Positions 1-8,084 of a stretch of DNA of 64,000 nucleotides are shown here, piece after piece. Position 1 is the stretch's first letter. Each line of letters begins with the position of its first letter. Below the pieces are notes generated by a model, which saw only the letters and a program-made list of their open reading frames with translations, was not told where the DNA came from and searched no databases. Location: NCBI GenBank assembly GCA_910587735.1, contig CAJUNT010000005.1, forward strand, positions 1-64,000, given 5' to 3'. Position numbers and translations under genes: made by a program. This DNA is from an uncultured Clostridia bacterium (GTDB lineage: Bacteria > Bacillota > Clostridia > Lachnospirales > Anaerotignaceae).

Positions 1-299
1 TGGATGCTTATAATATGCCTATTCTGCTTGCTTATCCCAAATCGAAACATCATAGATATTCGTGTTTTGCTGATGATTGCAGTAATAATATATTAGAATC
101 TTTCAACAAAACTTTTAAGGCTTGGTACAAAACGAAAAAAGGATTTCATAGTTTTGATTCTGCTATGGATATGATTTCAAATTTTTTGTTTTATTATAAT
201 TTTATACACAGTCATTCTTCTTTATCAGACCAATCACCTGCTTGTGTTGCAGGTGTTCTATATTCTCAGGAACAAGCGAATCATTGGTTTTTGTTTTAA
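1..299 (+). CDS. DDE transposase, C-terminal part (cut by window start)
   Basis: The reading frame is already open at base 3 and runs to a TAA at 297-299, so the gene begins outside the window. The last ~98 residues look like the end of a DDE/rve-fold transposase. An Asn-Asn-x-Leu-Glu-Ser-Phe-Asn motif carries the likely last catalytic glutamate, followed by a basic stretch, a Gly-Phe-His-Ser-Phe motif, a YYNFI segment and a final Ser-Pro-Ala, the usual ending of IS transposases whose product has the pattern YYNxxxxHxxLxxxxPA. The exact IS family cannot be assigned from the fragment. It lies beside an IS5 remnant of a different family, which points to an insertion hot spot. No terminal inverted repeat was recognised downstream. 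Confidence 0.6.
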   Translation, partial: DAYNMPILLAYPKSKHHRYSCFADDCSNNILESFNKTFKAWYKTKKGFHSFDSAMDMISNFLFYYNFIHSHSSLSDQSPACVAGVLYSQEQANHWFLF

Positions 300-389
300 A
301 AAATTTTTTCAGATATTCGCTTTTGTTTGTGTGCCTTTTTTTGACTGTATTTTTAAAAGTCTTTTCTGTATTTTTATTTTCATATTAAG

Positions 390-790
390 TTAACAAAACC
401 TGAAAATACACATTACTTTTCCGTTTTCATCTGTTACTGCATGAATTTTACTGGTAAGTCCCCCTCTTGATTTTTCTATTCCCTGCTTCAAGAACCATAT
501 TTTTCAGGAAGAACACACCAAGAAGAACCTGTTCTTAATACCCAGATAATTGTATTGAGTAATTCTCTTGGATCACGTCTTGCTCTACCACATTTTGAAG
601 TTTTAGGAGGAAAAAACTGTTTGATTTGTTCCCATTGATAATCACTTAATTCCTATTTTTGCATCATAACAACCTACCTTTTTATATTTTTTATTGCTTA
701 GTATACTCTATTTTTTTAGTTGTTGTTTCCTGTAAAATTTGTTTAGGTATACCGCCTAATTTTTTATAATTTTATGAAATAGAGTTTTAT
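390..790 (-). pseudogene. IS5-family transposase remnant, left copy
   Basis: Read on the minus strand, an ATG at 662-664 is followed by Gln-Lys and then an immediate TAG (653-655). The frame continues as ELSDYQWEQIKQFFPP and IIWVLRTGSSW, the typical IS5-family N-terminus. An internal deletion and frameshift then join this to a later segment read in another frame (RSRGGLTSKIHAVTDENGK), the region after the first catalytic Asp in IS5 transposases, before homology ends near 392. The upstream part (670-790) matches the right copy at 11164-11255. The gene is certainly dead. I see nothing else between 300 and 390 or between 790 and 870 apart from AT-rich sequence. Confidence 0.75.
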
Positions 791-870
791 TTTTTCAATA
801 AGAAATTTAATGATAAGTATCTTTTTAAAATAAAAAAATTTTCTGAAGTATACTTTAATAAAAGATAATA

Positions 871-899
871 TTGACTTTTAAAATGATTTAAAATATAAT
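871..899 (+). promoter_or_regulatory. Promoter of the MarR operon
   Basis: TTGACT at 871-876 and TATAAT at 894-899 are separated by 17 nt, a near-consensus SigA promoter. It reads into the marR-like gene 43 bp downstream. Confidence 0.75.
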
Positions 900-910
900 T
901 AGTATACTAA
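899..910. promoter_or_regulatory. Probable MarR operator palindrome
   Basis: TTAGTATACTAA is a perfect 12-bp palindrome that begins at the last base of the -10 box. A second half-site, ATACTAA, lies about 10 bp further on, before the ribosome binding site at 931-936. Its place at the start of transcription fits autorepression by the MarR protein encoded next. This is an inference from position and symmetry. Confidence 0.55.
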
Positions 911-941
911 TTATTATAATACTAACTAAAAAGGAGTTACT

Positions 942-1364
942 ATGAATTTTACATTTCACTATTTACTTATGGCAAATCATTTAATGCTACAAAAACAGCT
1001 TTTTAACAATATAAAAGATTTAAAATTAACATTGGGGCAACCAAAAGTATTAGATTATTTATGGGAAAATAATGGAGCTATGCAAAAGAATATTGCAAAA
1101 GGCTGTCATATTGAGCCTGCATCTCTCTCTACTATTTTAAATGGTATGGAAAAAAACGACCTTATTACAAGAAATATAGACAAACAAAGTAGAAGAAATA
1201 TCAATATTTTTATGACAGAAAAAGGAAAAAAAGTTTGTGAACGAATAAAACAAGAATTTATAGAAATCGAAAGTAAAGCATTGTTTCATTTTTCAGAAAA
1301 GGAAATAAAACAGTTAACAGAATATATGATAAAAATTTATAATAATTTGGAGGAGCGGTCATGA
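942..1364 (+). CDS. MarR-family transcriptional regulator
   Basis: The 140-residue product has the size and layout of a MarR winged-helix repressor. An N-terminal dimerisation helix precedes the helix-turn-helix (about residues 45-85, with AMQKNIAKGCHIEPASLSTIL as the reader helices) and the wing (RNIDKQSRRNINIFMTEKG), followed by a long C-terminal helix. MarR proteins usually repress their own operon and release DNA on binding small phenolic or lipophilic ligands. The start is set by AAGGAG at 931-936. The stop overlaps the next ATG by 4 bp, so the two genes are translationally coupled. A consensus promoter and palindromic operator lie just upstream. The ligand is unknown. Confidence 0.9.
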   Translation: MNFTFHYLLMANHLMLQKQLFNNIKDLKLTLGQPKVLDYLWENNGAMQKNIAKGCHIEPASLSTILNGMEKNDLITRNIDKQSRRNINIFMTEKGKKVCERIKQEFIEIESKALFHFSEKEIKQLTEYMIKIYNNLEERS

Positions 1365-2029
1365 ACAAAAAAGAAACAATAAAACGATATATTTTATTTA
1401 TCATTAGTTTATTTTTTTCAGCATTCGGTGTTGCTGTTACAAAACATGGAGCATTAGGGGTATCTCCTATTTCATCTGTTGCAAATGTTTTCAGCATAAA
1501 ATTTATTAATATTTCATTAGGTATGTGGTTGATATTATGGAATTGTATATTGATAATTGGGCAAATGATTATATTGAGAAAAGATTTTAAAATTATACAA
1601 CTTCTGCAAATACCACTTTCATTTTTATTTGGATATTTTACAGACTTTGGTATATGGTGTGTGTCTTCTATTACTGTAAACAGCTATATGGTTCAAATAT
1701 TATTTGTATTGACTGGTGTTATCATACTTAGTTTTGGTATATCATTATCGGTAATAGCAAATGTTATTATGAATTCTGGAGAGGCATTTGTAAAAGCAAT
1801 TTCAGACAAAAGTGGTAAAAATTTTGGAAATATTAAAATTGGTTTTGATGTATGTAATGTAGTATTATCTCTTATATTGTCTATGCTATTTTTTAATGGT
1901 GCAGTGATTGGCACAAGAGAAGGCACAATAATTACAGCAATATTAACAGGAATGGTTGTTAAATTTTTTATTAAAATATTGAGTAATCCTCTACAAAAAG
2001 TTTTAGTTGTCAAAACAATTTCCTGCTAA
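1361..2029 (+). CDS. YczE/YitT-like integral membrane protein
   Basis: The 222-residue hydrophobic protein has about six predicted membrane spans. Its N-terminal pattern (FSAFGVAVTKHGALGVSPISS) is characteristic of the YczE/YyaS/YitT family of bacterial membrane proteins with no established substrate. A conserved later segment, NSGEAFVKAISD, also fits that family. The ribosome binding site GGAGGAG sits within the end of the MarR gene, and the ATGA overlap couples translation of the two. MarR plus YczE-like pairs are common in Clostridia, so this protein is probably the regulated target. It may move a small molecule that the regulator senses. It is followed by a strong terminator. Confidence 0.8.
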   Translation: MNKKETIKRYILFIISLFFSAFGVAVTKHGALGVSPISSVANVFSIKFINISLGMWLILWNCILIIGQMIILRKDFKIIQLLQIPLSFLFGYFTDFGIWCVSSITVNSYMVQILFVLTGVIILSFGISLSVIANVIMNSGEAFVKAISDKSGKNFGNIKIGFDVCNVVLSLILSMLFFNGAVIGTREGTIITAILTGMVVKFFIKILSNPLQKVLVVKTISC

Positions 2030-2038
2030 AATGAAAAA

Positions 2039-2075
2039 AGAACAAGAAATACAAAATGATTTCTTGTTCTCAATT
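2039..2075. terminator. Bidirectional terminator
   Basis: A perfect 12-bp stem (2039-2050 with 2059-2070, AGAACAAGAAAT) has an 8-nt loop and is flanked by A-rich and T-rich tracts. It lies between the convergent YczE-like and bglA genes and can serve both. Confidence 0.8.
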
Positions 2076-2082
2076 TTATAAA

Positions 2083-3519
2083 TCAATTTTCCATACAGAT
2101 TTTACCATTTGTTTCAATTACTTTTTTGTACCAGAAAAAAGAATCTTTACGCAATCGTGCATTTGTTCCTTTTCCAAAGTCATCACGGTCTACATAAATA
2201 AAACCATATCTTTTTTTCATTTCTCCTGTTGTAAAAGAAACTGGGTCAATACAGCCCCATACCGTGTAGCCTATGACATCAACACCATCTTGTTCAATCG
2301 CCTTTATCATTTCATTGATGTGTTCTTTTAAATAATCAATTCTGTAGCTATCATGAACAGTATTATCTTCCAATTTATCAATCGCTCCAAAACCATTTTC
2401 TACAATGAAAAGCGGTATTTGATATCTATCATACATATCATTAAGATAATAACGTAGACCTTCTGGGTCTATTGTCCAACCCCAGTCACTTGTTTTTAAA
2501 TAAGGATTTTCTACAGTATCTGTACCAGCAGCATTACCGCTTCCTACATGTTCCATATCTGTGTTTGTACTTACTGTACTAGATAAATAATAACTAAATC
2601 CAATATAATGCACTTTTCCCTTTTTTAAAATTTCTAAATCCTGTTCCATGATATCAAATTGATAGCCTTTTTGTTGCCATTCTTTTAAAATATAACTGGG
2701 ATAGCAACCTCTTGTATGAACATCTGTAAAAAATAATTGTTTTTGATTGCATTTTTGTGCCTTTAAAATATCTTTTGGATTGCATGAATAAGGATAATAA
2801 GGCAATGCTGCCACCATACAGCCTACTTTTAATGTACTATCTAACTGCTGGGCAAAATCAACCACCATTGCAGAAGCAACAAATTGATAATGTGCCGCCT
2901 GATACATGACTTTTTCTTTTTCTTCATTTTCATGATAAAGGATACCAGAATTGGTAAAGCCGTATATTGGGTTTTCTGTTAGTGACTGATTATTGATTTC
3001 ATTGAATGTCAACCAATATTTTACTTTGTCTTTGTATCTTTTAATACAAGTTGTGGCAAATTGATAAAAGAAGTCAATACATTTTCTATTTCTCCATCCA
3101 CCATATTCTTTTACTAAATGATAGGGCATTTCGAAATGGCTCAATGTAATCACAGGCTGTATATTTTTAGAAAGCATATAGTCAAACAATTCATCATAAT
3201 ATTGTAATCCTTTTTCGTTTGGTGTGTCGTCGTCACCATTTGGAAAAATTCTTGTCCATGCAATACTTGTTCTTAAACATTTAAAACCCATTTCTGCAAA
3301 TAAATCAATATCTTGTTTATAATTATGGTAAAAGTCAATACCATTATGATTTGGATAGTATTTTCCTTCTATTATGCCATCTGTAATTTCACGAGGTTTT
3401 GAAACAGAACCAGATGTCATAACATCAGCAATACTTAATCCTTTTCCATCTTCTAAATAAGCACCTTCTACTTGATGTGCCGCAATTGCTCCGCCCCATA
3501 AAAAATTTTCATTTAACAT
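2083..3519 (-). CDS. bglA: 6-phospho-beta-glucosidase, glycoside hydrolase family 1
   Basis: The 478-residue protein is full length for GH1. It begins with the family signature FLWGGAIAAHQVEG, has the acid/base glutamate in WLTFNEIN (about residue 170) and the nucleophile in PLFIVENGFG (about residue 375). It hydrolyses cytoplasmic 6-phospho-beta-glucosides such as cellobiose-6-P, salicin-6-P or arbutin-6-P to glucose-6-P and aglycone or glucose. It is the last gene of the licT-bglP-bglA operon, 19 bp after the PTS gene, so its substrate is the sugar phosphate made by BglP. The ribosome binding site GGAAGGAG is well placed. The aglycone preference cannot be read from the sequence. Confidence 0.93.
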   Translation of the reverse strand: MLNENFLWGGAIAAHQVEGAYLEDGKGLSIADVMTSGSVSKPREITDGIIEGKYYPNHNGIDFYHNYKQDIDLFAEMGFKCLRTSIAWTRIFPNGDDDTPNEKGLQYYDELFDYMLSKNIQPVITLSHFEMPYHLVKEYGGWRNRKCIDFFYQFATTCIKRYKDKVKYWLTFNEINNQSLTENPIYGFTNSGILYHENEEKEKVMYQAAHYQFVASAMVVDFAQQLDSTLKVGCMVAALPYYPYSCNPKDILKAQKCNQKQLFFTDVHTRGCYPSYILKEWQQKGYQFDIMEQDLEILKKGKVHYIGFSYYLSSTVSTNTDMEHVGSGNAAGTDTVENPYLKTSDWGWTIDPEGLRYYLNDMYDRYQIPLFIVENGFGAIDKLEDNTVHDSYRIDYLKEHINEMIKAIEQDGVDVIGYTVWGCIDPVSFTTGEMKKRYGFIYVDRDDFGKGTNARLRKDSFFWYKKVIETNGKICMEN

Positions 3520-3538
3520 ATATGTTCTCCTTCCTTTT

Positions 3539-5395
3539 TTAGTTAATATCCATTACTTTATCTCCTGCCTGCACAGCATCGTTTTCATTGACAACTACTT
3601 TTAAATCCACATCATCAAAATTTGTAACCAATACTGGAGTAACAACAGAATATCCCTCTTTTTTGATGTTCTCAGTATCAAATTCTAATAAAACATCGCC
3701 TTTTTTTACATGGGTATCTTGTTCTATTTTTAACGTAAAATATTTACCATTTAACATAACAGTATTTAATCCTACATGGATTAACATTTCTACACCGTCT
3801 ACAGAACGTAATCCTACAGCATGTTTGGAAGGAAATACGGCAACAACTTCTCCATCAAACGGTGCATAAATTTTCCCCTCGTTAGGAAGGATAGCAAGTC
3901 CTTGTCCGGTTGCACCACTTGCAAATACTTCATCTTCTACATGTTCCAATGCAATGACTGTTCCATTTGCAGGTGCAAATATTTCAGAATGTTTTTTTTC
4001 TGTTGCTGCATTATTTACAACTTCTTTTACCACTGTATTTACTGTTTCACTTTCCAATACAGCTTCAAAATCAGCTTTATCATCATTTGTAATCCCCCAG
4101 AAATAAGTTAATGTAACACCTGTTGCTAATGCTGCTGCAACACCTAACAAAAATGGGAAAAATGGACTATAAGTAAGCATTGCTATAGAAAAAACATTAT
4201 GGAACACAAAAGCGTCTAACGTTACCCCAAAAAGACCATTGATTGCACCGCCTACACCTCCAGCGATTGCTACAATTACCATCAATCTTTTATATCTCAT
4301 AATAATACCATATAATATTGGTTCTGTAACACCTGCTAAAAATCCTGTCAAAAGTGTTGGTCCTGCAATTTCTTTGATTTTAGAATGTTTTTTCCCTTTT
4401 AAATAAGCACCGATTGCAATACCGATTTCTGCATAAACACAGCAAGCTGCTGCTCCTTCTACAACGTCTCCGCCAAATTCTGTAATATTTTGTAATGTAA
4501 TTGGTGTAAATCCCCAATGCAGTCCTAACATTGTTAAAAATGGATAGGTTGCCCCAAGTATTACACCGGCAACAATTCCACTGAAATCAAACAATTTCAT
4601 TACAATAGCAGAAATTACATTACCTATTGTTGTGCCAAAAGGTCCAAATACAAGTGCAGCAAGTGGTACAAGTACAATAATACAAATCATAGATACTAAA
4701 AACATTTGTAATTCTTGTTTAATTACCTTTTTTAAAAATTTATCTAAATAAGCATAGATAAAAGAAATAATAAAAATAGGAAATATTGTTGTTGCATAAT
4801 CCACAGCGGTTAAAGGAATCCCTAAAAAGTTTGTTCCTTGTTGTCCTATTAATGCTGTAAAAGATGGTTCTAACAATGCCGCTCCTAATGCTCCACCAAC
4901 ATAAGCATTTGCACCAAACTGTTTTGATAATGTAATCCCTAAAAAGATAGGCATAAAATAAAATACAGCATTACCAGCTGCGGATAATACAGCGTAGGTG
5001 GCACTTGCATCTGACATAATGCCAAATTCAGCAAGTACAGTCAACAGAGCTTTTACCATACCAGCACCAGCCATAATAGGAATCAGAGGCGAAAAAGCAC
5101 CAGAAATAATTTTTAATATGGACATATTACCACTTTTTTCAGTATCTTTTTTCAAATTTGCGATTTTTAAAATTTCCTCATAGTAAGAACTTACTTTTGG
5201 ACCGATAACTACTTGAAATTGTCCACCACTTACGACAACAGATAATACATAAGAAAGTTCTTCTAATGCTGTTTTATCTGCTTTTCCATTGTCTTTTAAC
5301 TCAAATCTTAAACGTGTTGCACAATGTACCAAACTATTTACATTATTGCTTCCACCAACTAATGTTAAAATTTCTTTTGCTTCTTTTTCAAACAT
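3539..5395 (-). CDS. bglP: PTS beta-glucoside transporter EIIBCA
   Basis: The protein is a fused permease of about 618 residues in the order IIB-IIC-IIA. IIB (about 1-85) carries the phosphorylated Cys25 in HCATRLRF. IIC (about 100-450) holds the membrane spans and the glucose-family motif GVTEPILYGI. IIA (about 480-618) has the phospho-accepting His in LIHVGLNTV. It imports and phosphorylates beta-glucosides at the expense of PEP. The preferred start is the ATG at 5393-5395, 10 nt after a GGGGG ribosome binding site. The in-frame ATG at 5434 lies inside the terminator structure and is unlikely. Expression depends on readthrough of the hairpin at 5424-5460, controlled by the upstream antiterminator. 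Confidence 0.93.
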   Translation of the reverse strand: MFEKEAKEILTLVGGSNNVNSLVHCATRLRFELKDNGKADKTALEELSYVLSVVVSGGQFQVVIGPKVSSYYEEILKIANLKKDTEKSGNMSILKIISGAFSPLIPIMAGAGMVKALLTVLAEFGIMSDASATYAVLSAAGNAVFYFMPIFLGITLSKQFGANAYVGGALGAALLEPSFTALIGQQGTNFLGIPLTAVDYATTIFPIFIISFIYAYLDKFLKKVIKQELQMFLVSMICIIVLVPLAALVFGPFGTTIGNVISAIVMKLFDFSGIVAGVILGATYPFLTMLGLHWGFTPITLQNITEFGGDVVEGAAACCVYAEIGIAIGAYLKGKKHSKIKEIAGPTLLTGFLAGVTEPILYGIIMRYKRLMVIVAIAGGVGGAINGLFGVTLDAFVFHNVFSIAMLTYSPFFPFLLGVAAALATGVTLTYFWGITNDDKADFEAVLESETVNTVVKEVVNNAATEKKHSEIFAPANGTVIALEHVEDEVFASGATGQGLAILPNEGKIYAPFDGEVVAVFPSKHAVGLRSVDGVEMLIHVGLNTVMLNGKYFTLKIEQDTHVKKGDVLLEFDTENIKKEGYSVVTPVLVTNFDDVDLKVVVNENDAVQAGDKVMDIN

Positions 5396-5417
5396 ACTAT
5401 TTCCCCCTTTTTTGCAA

Positions 5418-5460
5418 AATAAAAACCTAAGCAATATGAGGTAGTCATACAGCTTAGGTT
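5418..5460 (-). terminator. Intrinsic terminator between licT and bglP
   Basis: On the minus strand a 9-bp stem (AACCTAAGC at 5460-5452 pairing with 5432-5424) encloses a 19-nt loop and is followed by TTTTTATTTT. The 5' arm shares its AACC with the end of the RAT element at 5457-5485, so the two structures exclude each other. The stop codon of licT lies within it. Confidence 0.8.
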
Positions 5461-6317
5461 ACGCCTTCATCATTCAGTAACGCCCTACTATCAGAATATA
5501 AACAATTCAAATGTAATGATAAATATAATAACTCATCGTTTCCAATTTCCCAATGATATTTTTTTTCTAAAAATTCTTTTATTTTTTTTGCACACTTGTA
5601 GTCATTTGGATATTTTAAAGCAATTACATTAATAAGAGAAGAATCATTATTCATTTTTTCATGATGTAATTGCCTCATTACAAAATAACGGATATGCGTG
5701 ATAAATCTCGAAAAATTAAATGATGTTTCTACAAATTCTACTTTATAATGATATTTTGCAATATCAATTACATTTTGGATAATTTTAGAACTTAATATTG
5801 TTTCCTGCATATCTTTTCCTTCATAATGTGCATTGATAAAATGTAATGCAATAAAAGCAGCCTCTTGGTCTGGAATATCTAAACCTGTTTGCTTTCTTAT
5901 TCTCTCTACAGCGGAACAAGCATACTTATATTCGTTTGGATAAATCAATTTAATATCCCATTCTAATGGAGTAAGAAACAGTATTTTTTCTCTTGCCCTT
6001 TTCAGCATAAAACTAATATGATCTGATAGTGTTAACAATATAGAATTATTACAGATATAGCCAAGTTCCTGCTCTCCGAATTGAATGATATCGCTTGCCA
6101 GTTCAATATCTTCAATATCAATTCTGCCTAACAATTCTTGAAATGCTTTGACAGAAGTTTTATCTTCCAATACAAAGCGTTTTTCAATTTTGTTCTGGTC
6201 AATAGTGTCATGTTCTCTTTTTCCAAATCCAACTCCTTTCCCCATAATAATTTCCTCGTGGTTAGAGTCATTTAAAACAAGGGCAACATTATTATTAAAA
6301 ACTTTAACAACTTTCAT
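5454..6317 (-). CDS. licT: LicT/BglG-family transcriptional antiterminator
   Basis: The 287-residue protein has the N-terminal RNA-binding CAT domain (KVFNNNVALVLND, with GKGVGFGKR), then two PTS regulation domains. PRD1 has histidines in LTLSDHISFML and FIALHFINAH, and PRD2 has them in FITHIRYF and LSLHLN. Proteins of this family bind RAT hairpins when the cognate EII is busy transporting sugar and HPr phosphorylates PRD2. The start at 6315-6317 follows AGGAGG by 6 nt and begins MKVVKVF like other family members. The in-frame ATG 18 bp upstream has no ribosome binding site. Two RAT/terminator pairs, one before the gene and one at its end, match its role in controlling its own operon. Confidence 0.95.
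   Translation of the reverse strand: MKVVKVFNNNVALVLNDSNHEEIIMGKGVGFGKREHDTIDQNKIEKRFVLEDKTSVKAFQELLGRIDIEDIELASDIIQFGEQELGYICNNSILLTLSDHISFMLKRAREKILFLTPLEWDIKLIYPNEYKYACSAVERIRKQTGLDIPDQEAAFIALHFINAHYEGKDMQETILSSKIIQNVIDIAKYHYKVEFVETSFNFSRFITHIRYFVMRQLHHEKMNNDSSLINVIALKYPNDYKCAKKIKEFLEKKYHWEIGNDELLYLSLHLNCLYSDSRALLNDEGVT
5457..5485 (-). promoter_or_regulatory. Second RAT antiterminator site, inside the 3' end of licT
   Basis: The 29-nt minus-strand element begins GGGCGTTACTG and ends AGGCGTAACC. It matches the leader RAT at 6381-6409 at both ends (CGTTACTG and AGGCGT-ACC) with a variable middle. It overlaps the last codons of licT and the terminator stem that follows. LicT-type proteins bind such an element to block terminator formation. 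This would give BglP and BglA a second inducible checkpoint. Confidence 0.75.
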
Positions 6318-6336
6318 ACTTTCCTCCTGTTTCAAT

Positions 6337-6390
6337 ATAAAAAGGCGTAACCACGAAAGACACCTTTTTATGTCTTAATTGGTCACGCCT
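6337..6390 (-). terminator. Leader terminator of the bgl operon
   Basis: On the minus strand AGGCGTGACC (6390-6381) pairs with GGTTACGCCT (6352-6343), followed by a short T-run. The 5' arm is also the 3' half of the RAT element, the standard overlapping arrangement for LicT control. Confidence 0.85.
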
Positions 6391-6409
6391 GAATTATCAG
6401 TAACGATCC
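6381..6409 (-). promoter_or_regulatory. First RAT antiterminator site in the bgl leader
   Basis: The 29-nt minus-strand element starts GGATCGTTACTG and ends AGGCGTGACC, close to known LicT/SacY-type RAT sequences. It overlaps the leader terminator and lies about 10-40 nt after the predicted transcription start. Confidence 0.88.
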
Positions 6410-6419
6410 TTATGTTAGC

Positions 6420-6448
6420 ATTATAACAAGTGGCATAAATTTTGTCAA
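6420..6448 (-). promoter_or_regulatory. Promoter of the bgl operon
   Basis: The minus strand carries TTGACA (6448-6443) and TATAAT (6425-6420), both perfect consensus, with a 17-nt spacer. The strong promoter fits an operon controlled after initiation by antitermination. No cre site was clearly recognised. Confidence 0.88.
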
Positions 6449-6502
6449 TTCTGTTTTTTGAAAAATAGTGCATAAATATAAAAATAAAATTTTATCAATA
6501 AT

Positions 6503-6715
6503 TTATATATTTTTAAAAGTATTGTAATAGGGGATAAATAACAATATAGATATCATCAATGCAATATAATCTCCCATAAGAGTAGCCCATGCAATGCCAT
6601 TTATACCTAAAAAATGCCAAAGAATAAACATAAGAAGAATATCTAAACTTCTTTTCCGCAAAAAGGAAAGAATAAAAGGCTGTATTTTTTGCTTTGTTGC
6701 TTGAAAAATAGGAGA
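6503..6715 (-). pseudogene. MATE-family efflux protein, C-terminal fragment
   Basis: The minus-strand frame ending at TAA 6503-6505 reads SPIFQATKQKIQPFIL, then LRKRSLDILLMFILWHFLG, INGIAWATLMGDYIA and a hydrophobic end. This is the pattern of the last third of MATE/NorM drug-sodium antiporters (IFQ..GK....S..R, then G..G.W.....D). Only about 70 residues remain of the usual ~450. The frame is closed upstream near 6715, directly beside the IS1-family remnant, so the rest was probably lost in an IS-associated deletion. It is not expected to be functional. Confidence 0.65.
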
Positions 6716-6743
6716 GTATAATTAAAATAATGAAAAAGGAAAT

Positions 6744-6770
6744 ACTAATAACAAAGGAGATGTTATTAGT
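6744..6770 (+). promoter_or_regulatory. Hairpin presenting the IS1 transposase ribosome binding site
   Basis: ACTAATAACA (6744-6753) and TGTTATTAGT (6761-6770) are perfect 10-nt inverted repeats. The 7-nt loop AAGGAGA is the Shine-Dalgarno sequence, and the start codon follows at 6771. The structure could restrict translation of readthrough transcripts, as 5' hairpins do in several IS elements. Confidence 0.6.
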
Positions 6771-7314
6771 ATGGAATGTAAGAAATGTGGAGGAAAAGAA
6801 CATAACAAAAATGGGTTTGTAAAGGGGCATCAAAGATACAAATGTAAAAATTGCGGATATCAATTTGTACCAACTTTACAAAAATGTTTTGATGAACAAA
6901 CAAAATTAATTGCTTGTTTATTATATATAAGTGGATTGTCATTAAGAACAATTGCAAGATTACTTCATACTTCCGCAACAAGTGTATTAAGCTGGGTAAG
7001 AAAATTTGCGTTAGACAATTATGAAAAACCACAGCCTAATTCAGAAGCTGTAATAGTTCAGTTAGATGAAATGTGGCAATCGTGATACGAATACTTTAAA
7101 AAGATTACTTCAAAGATTAAAAAAGTGGAACATAAAAATTTACATTACAGATAACTGGAAATCTTATAGCGAAATGATTACAAGAGAAATGTTATTACAA
7201 AGTAAAAAGTGCACTCATACTATTGAGAGAAACAATTTTCGTCAAAGACATTGGATTGCAATGTTTAGAAGAAAAATATGTGTTGTGTCCCGTTCTTTAC
7301 AAATGGTTGATTTA
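6771..7314 (+). pseudogene. IS1-family transposase, internally deleted
   Basis: The N-terminal frame (6771-7085) has a zinc ribbon (CKKCGG and CKNCGYQF), a helix-turn-helix (ISGLSLRTIARLL) and ends at QLDEMWQS. A second frame overlapping at 7066 continues GNRDTNTLKRLLQRL, IYITDNWKSY, a KKCTHTIERNN motif and RKICVVSRSLQMVDL. Together these are the IS1 InsA/InsB layout. The central stretch between the first DDE residue (DEMW) and the GxRDxxT segment is missing and the frame shifts there. The last ~12 residues are also absent where the sequence runs into the dehydrogenase. No right-end inverted repeat is visible. The element is inactive. Confidence 0.8.
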
Positions 7315-8060
7315 ATGAACAAGTCATCTTTGTAACAGGAAGTGGTTCACCAAAGGGCATTGGAAAAACAATAGCAAAAACATTTGCAAAACAAGGTGGA
7401 ACAGTTGTTATTGCAGATATGAACACAGAAGGAATTGCAAATACAGTAAAAGAAATTGAGCAAGAAGGCGGTAAAGCGTTTGGTATTGAATTAAATGTAA
7501 CAGATAAAGAATCTGTTGATAATATGGTAAAAACTATTATGGATAAATTTGGTAGAATTGATGTACTTGTAAATAATGCAGGTATTTCACAAAAAGTAAC
7601 TGTGGAAGATATGACATTAGAAGATATAAAAAGAATATTTAATGTAAATATGTTTGGCTTATTCCTTTGTACACAGGCTTGTATGAAACCAATGAGACAA
7701 GCAAAATATGGTAGAATTGTCAACCTTTCTTCTGTATCTGGAAAAAGAGGCGGAGAAGTATTTGGCGGAGCGCATTATTCTGCATCAAAAGCTGCAGTAT
7801 TAGCATTTTCAAAAAACCTTTCCAGAGAAATCTCTGCAGATGGTGTGACAATTAATAGTGTTTGTCCAGGCTTAATCAATACAGAAATATGGAAGTCATT
7901 TCCAAAAGAAGATGCGCAAAAAGTAATTGATGGTATTCCTATGGGACGTCCTGGTGAGACACAAGAAGTTGCAAATGCCATTGTTTTCCTTGCATCAAAA
8001 GAAGCATCTTACATAACAGGAGAAGAAATTGACATTAATGGTGGTTCTCATATGGACTAA
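7311..8060 (+). pseudogene. Short-chain dehydrogenase/reductase lacking its start codon
   Basis: An open frame runs from 7311 (Phe-Asn-Glu-Gln-Val-Ile-Phe-Val-Thr-Gly) to TAA at 8058-8060. It shows the Rossmann motif TGSGSPKGIGK, NNAG, and the catalytic Ser and YSASK (NLSSVSG then HYSASKAA), so it is a classical SDR of about 250 residues acting on an NAD(P)H-linked alcohol or ketone. A stop at 7308-7310 precedes the frame and no ATG, GTG or TTG occurs before the Rossmann motif; the first ATG, at 7419, would remove the nucleotide-binding loop. IS1 sequence abuts the 5' end, so the true start was probably lost. It may once have acted with the downstream pfkA and rpe in sugar or polyol catabolism. 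Confidence 0.75.
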
Positions 8061-8084
8061 TGAAATAGCCTATGGAGGGATAGC

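Noticed and set aside
6513..6863. A 116-residue hydrophobic minus-strand frame
   Set aside because: It crosses from the MATE relic into the IS1 relic in the wrong frame; the frame ending at 6503 gives the real MATE similarity.
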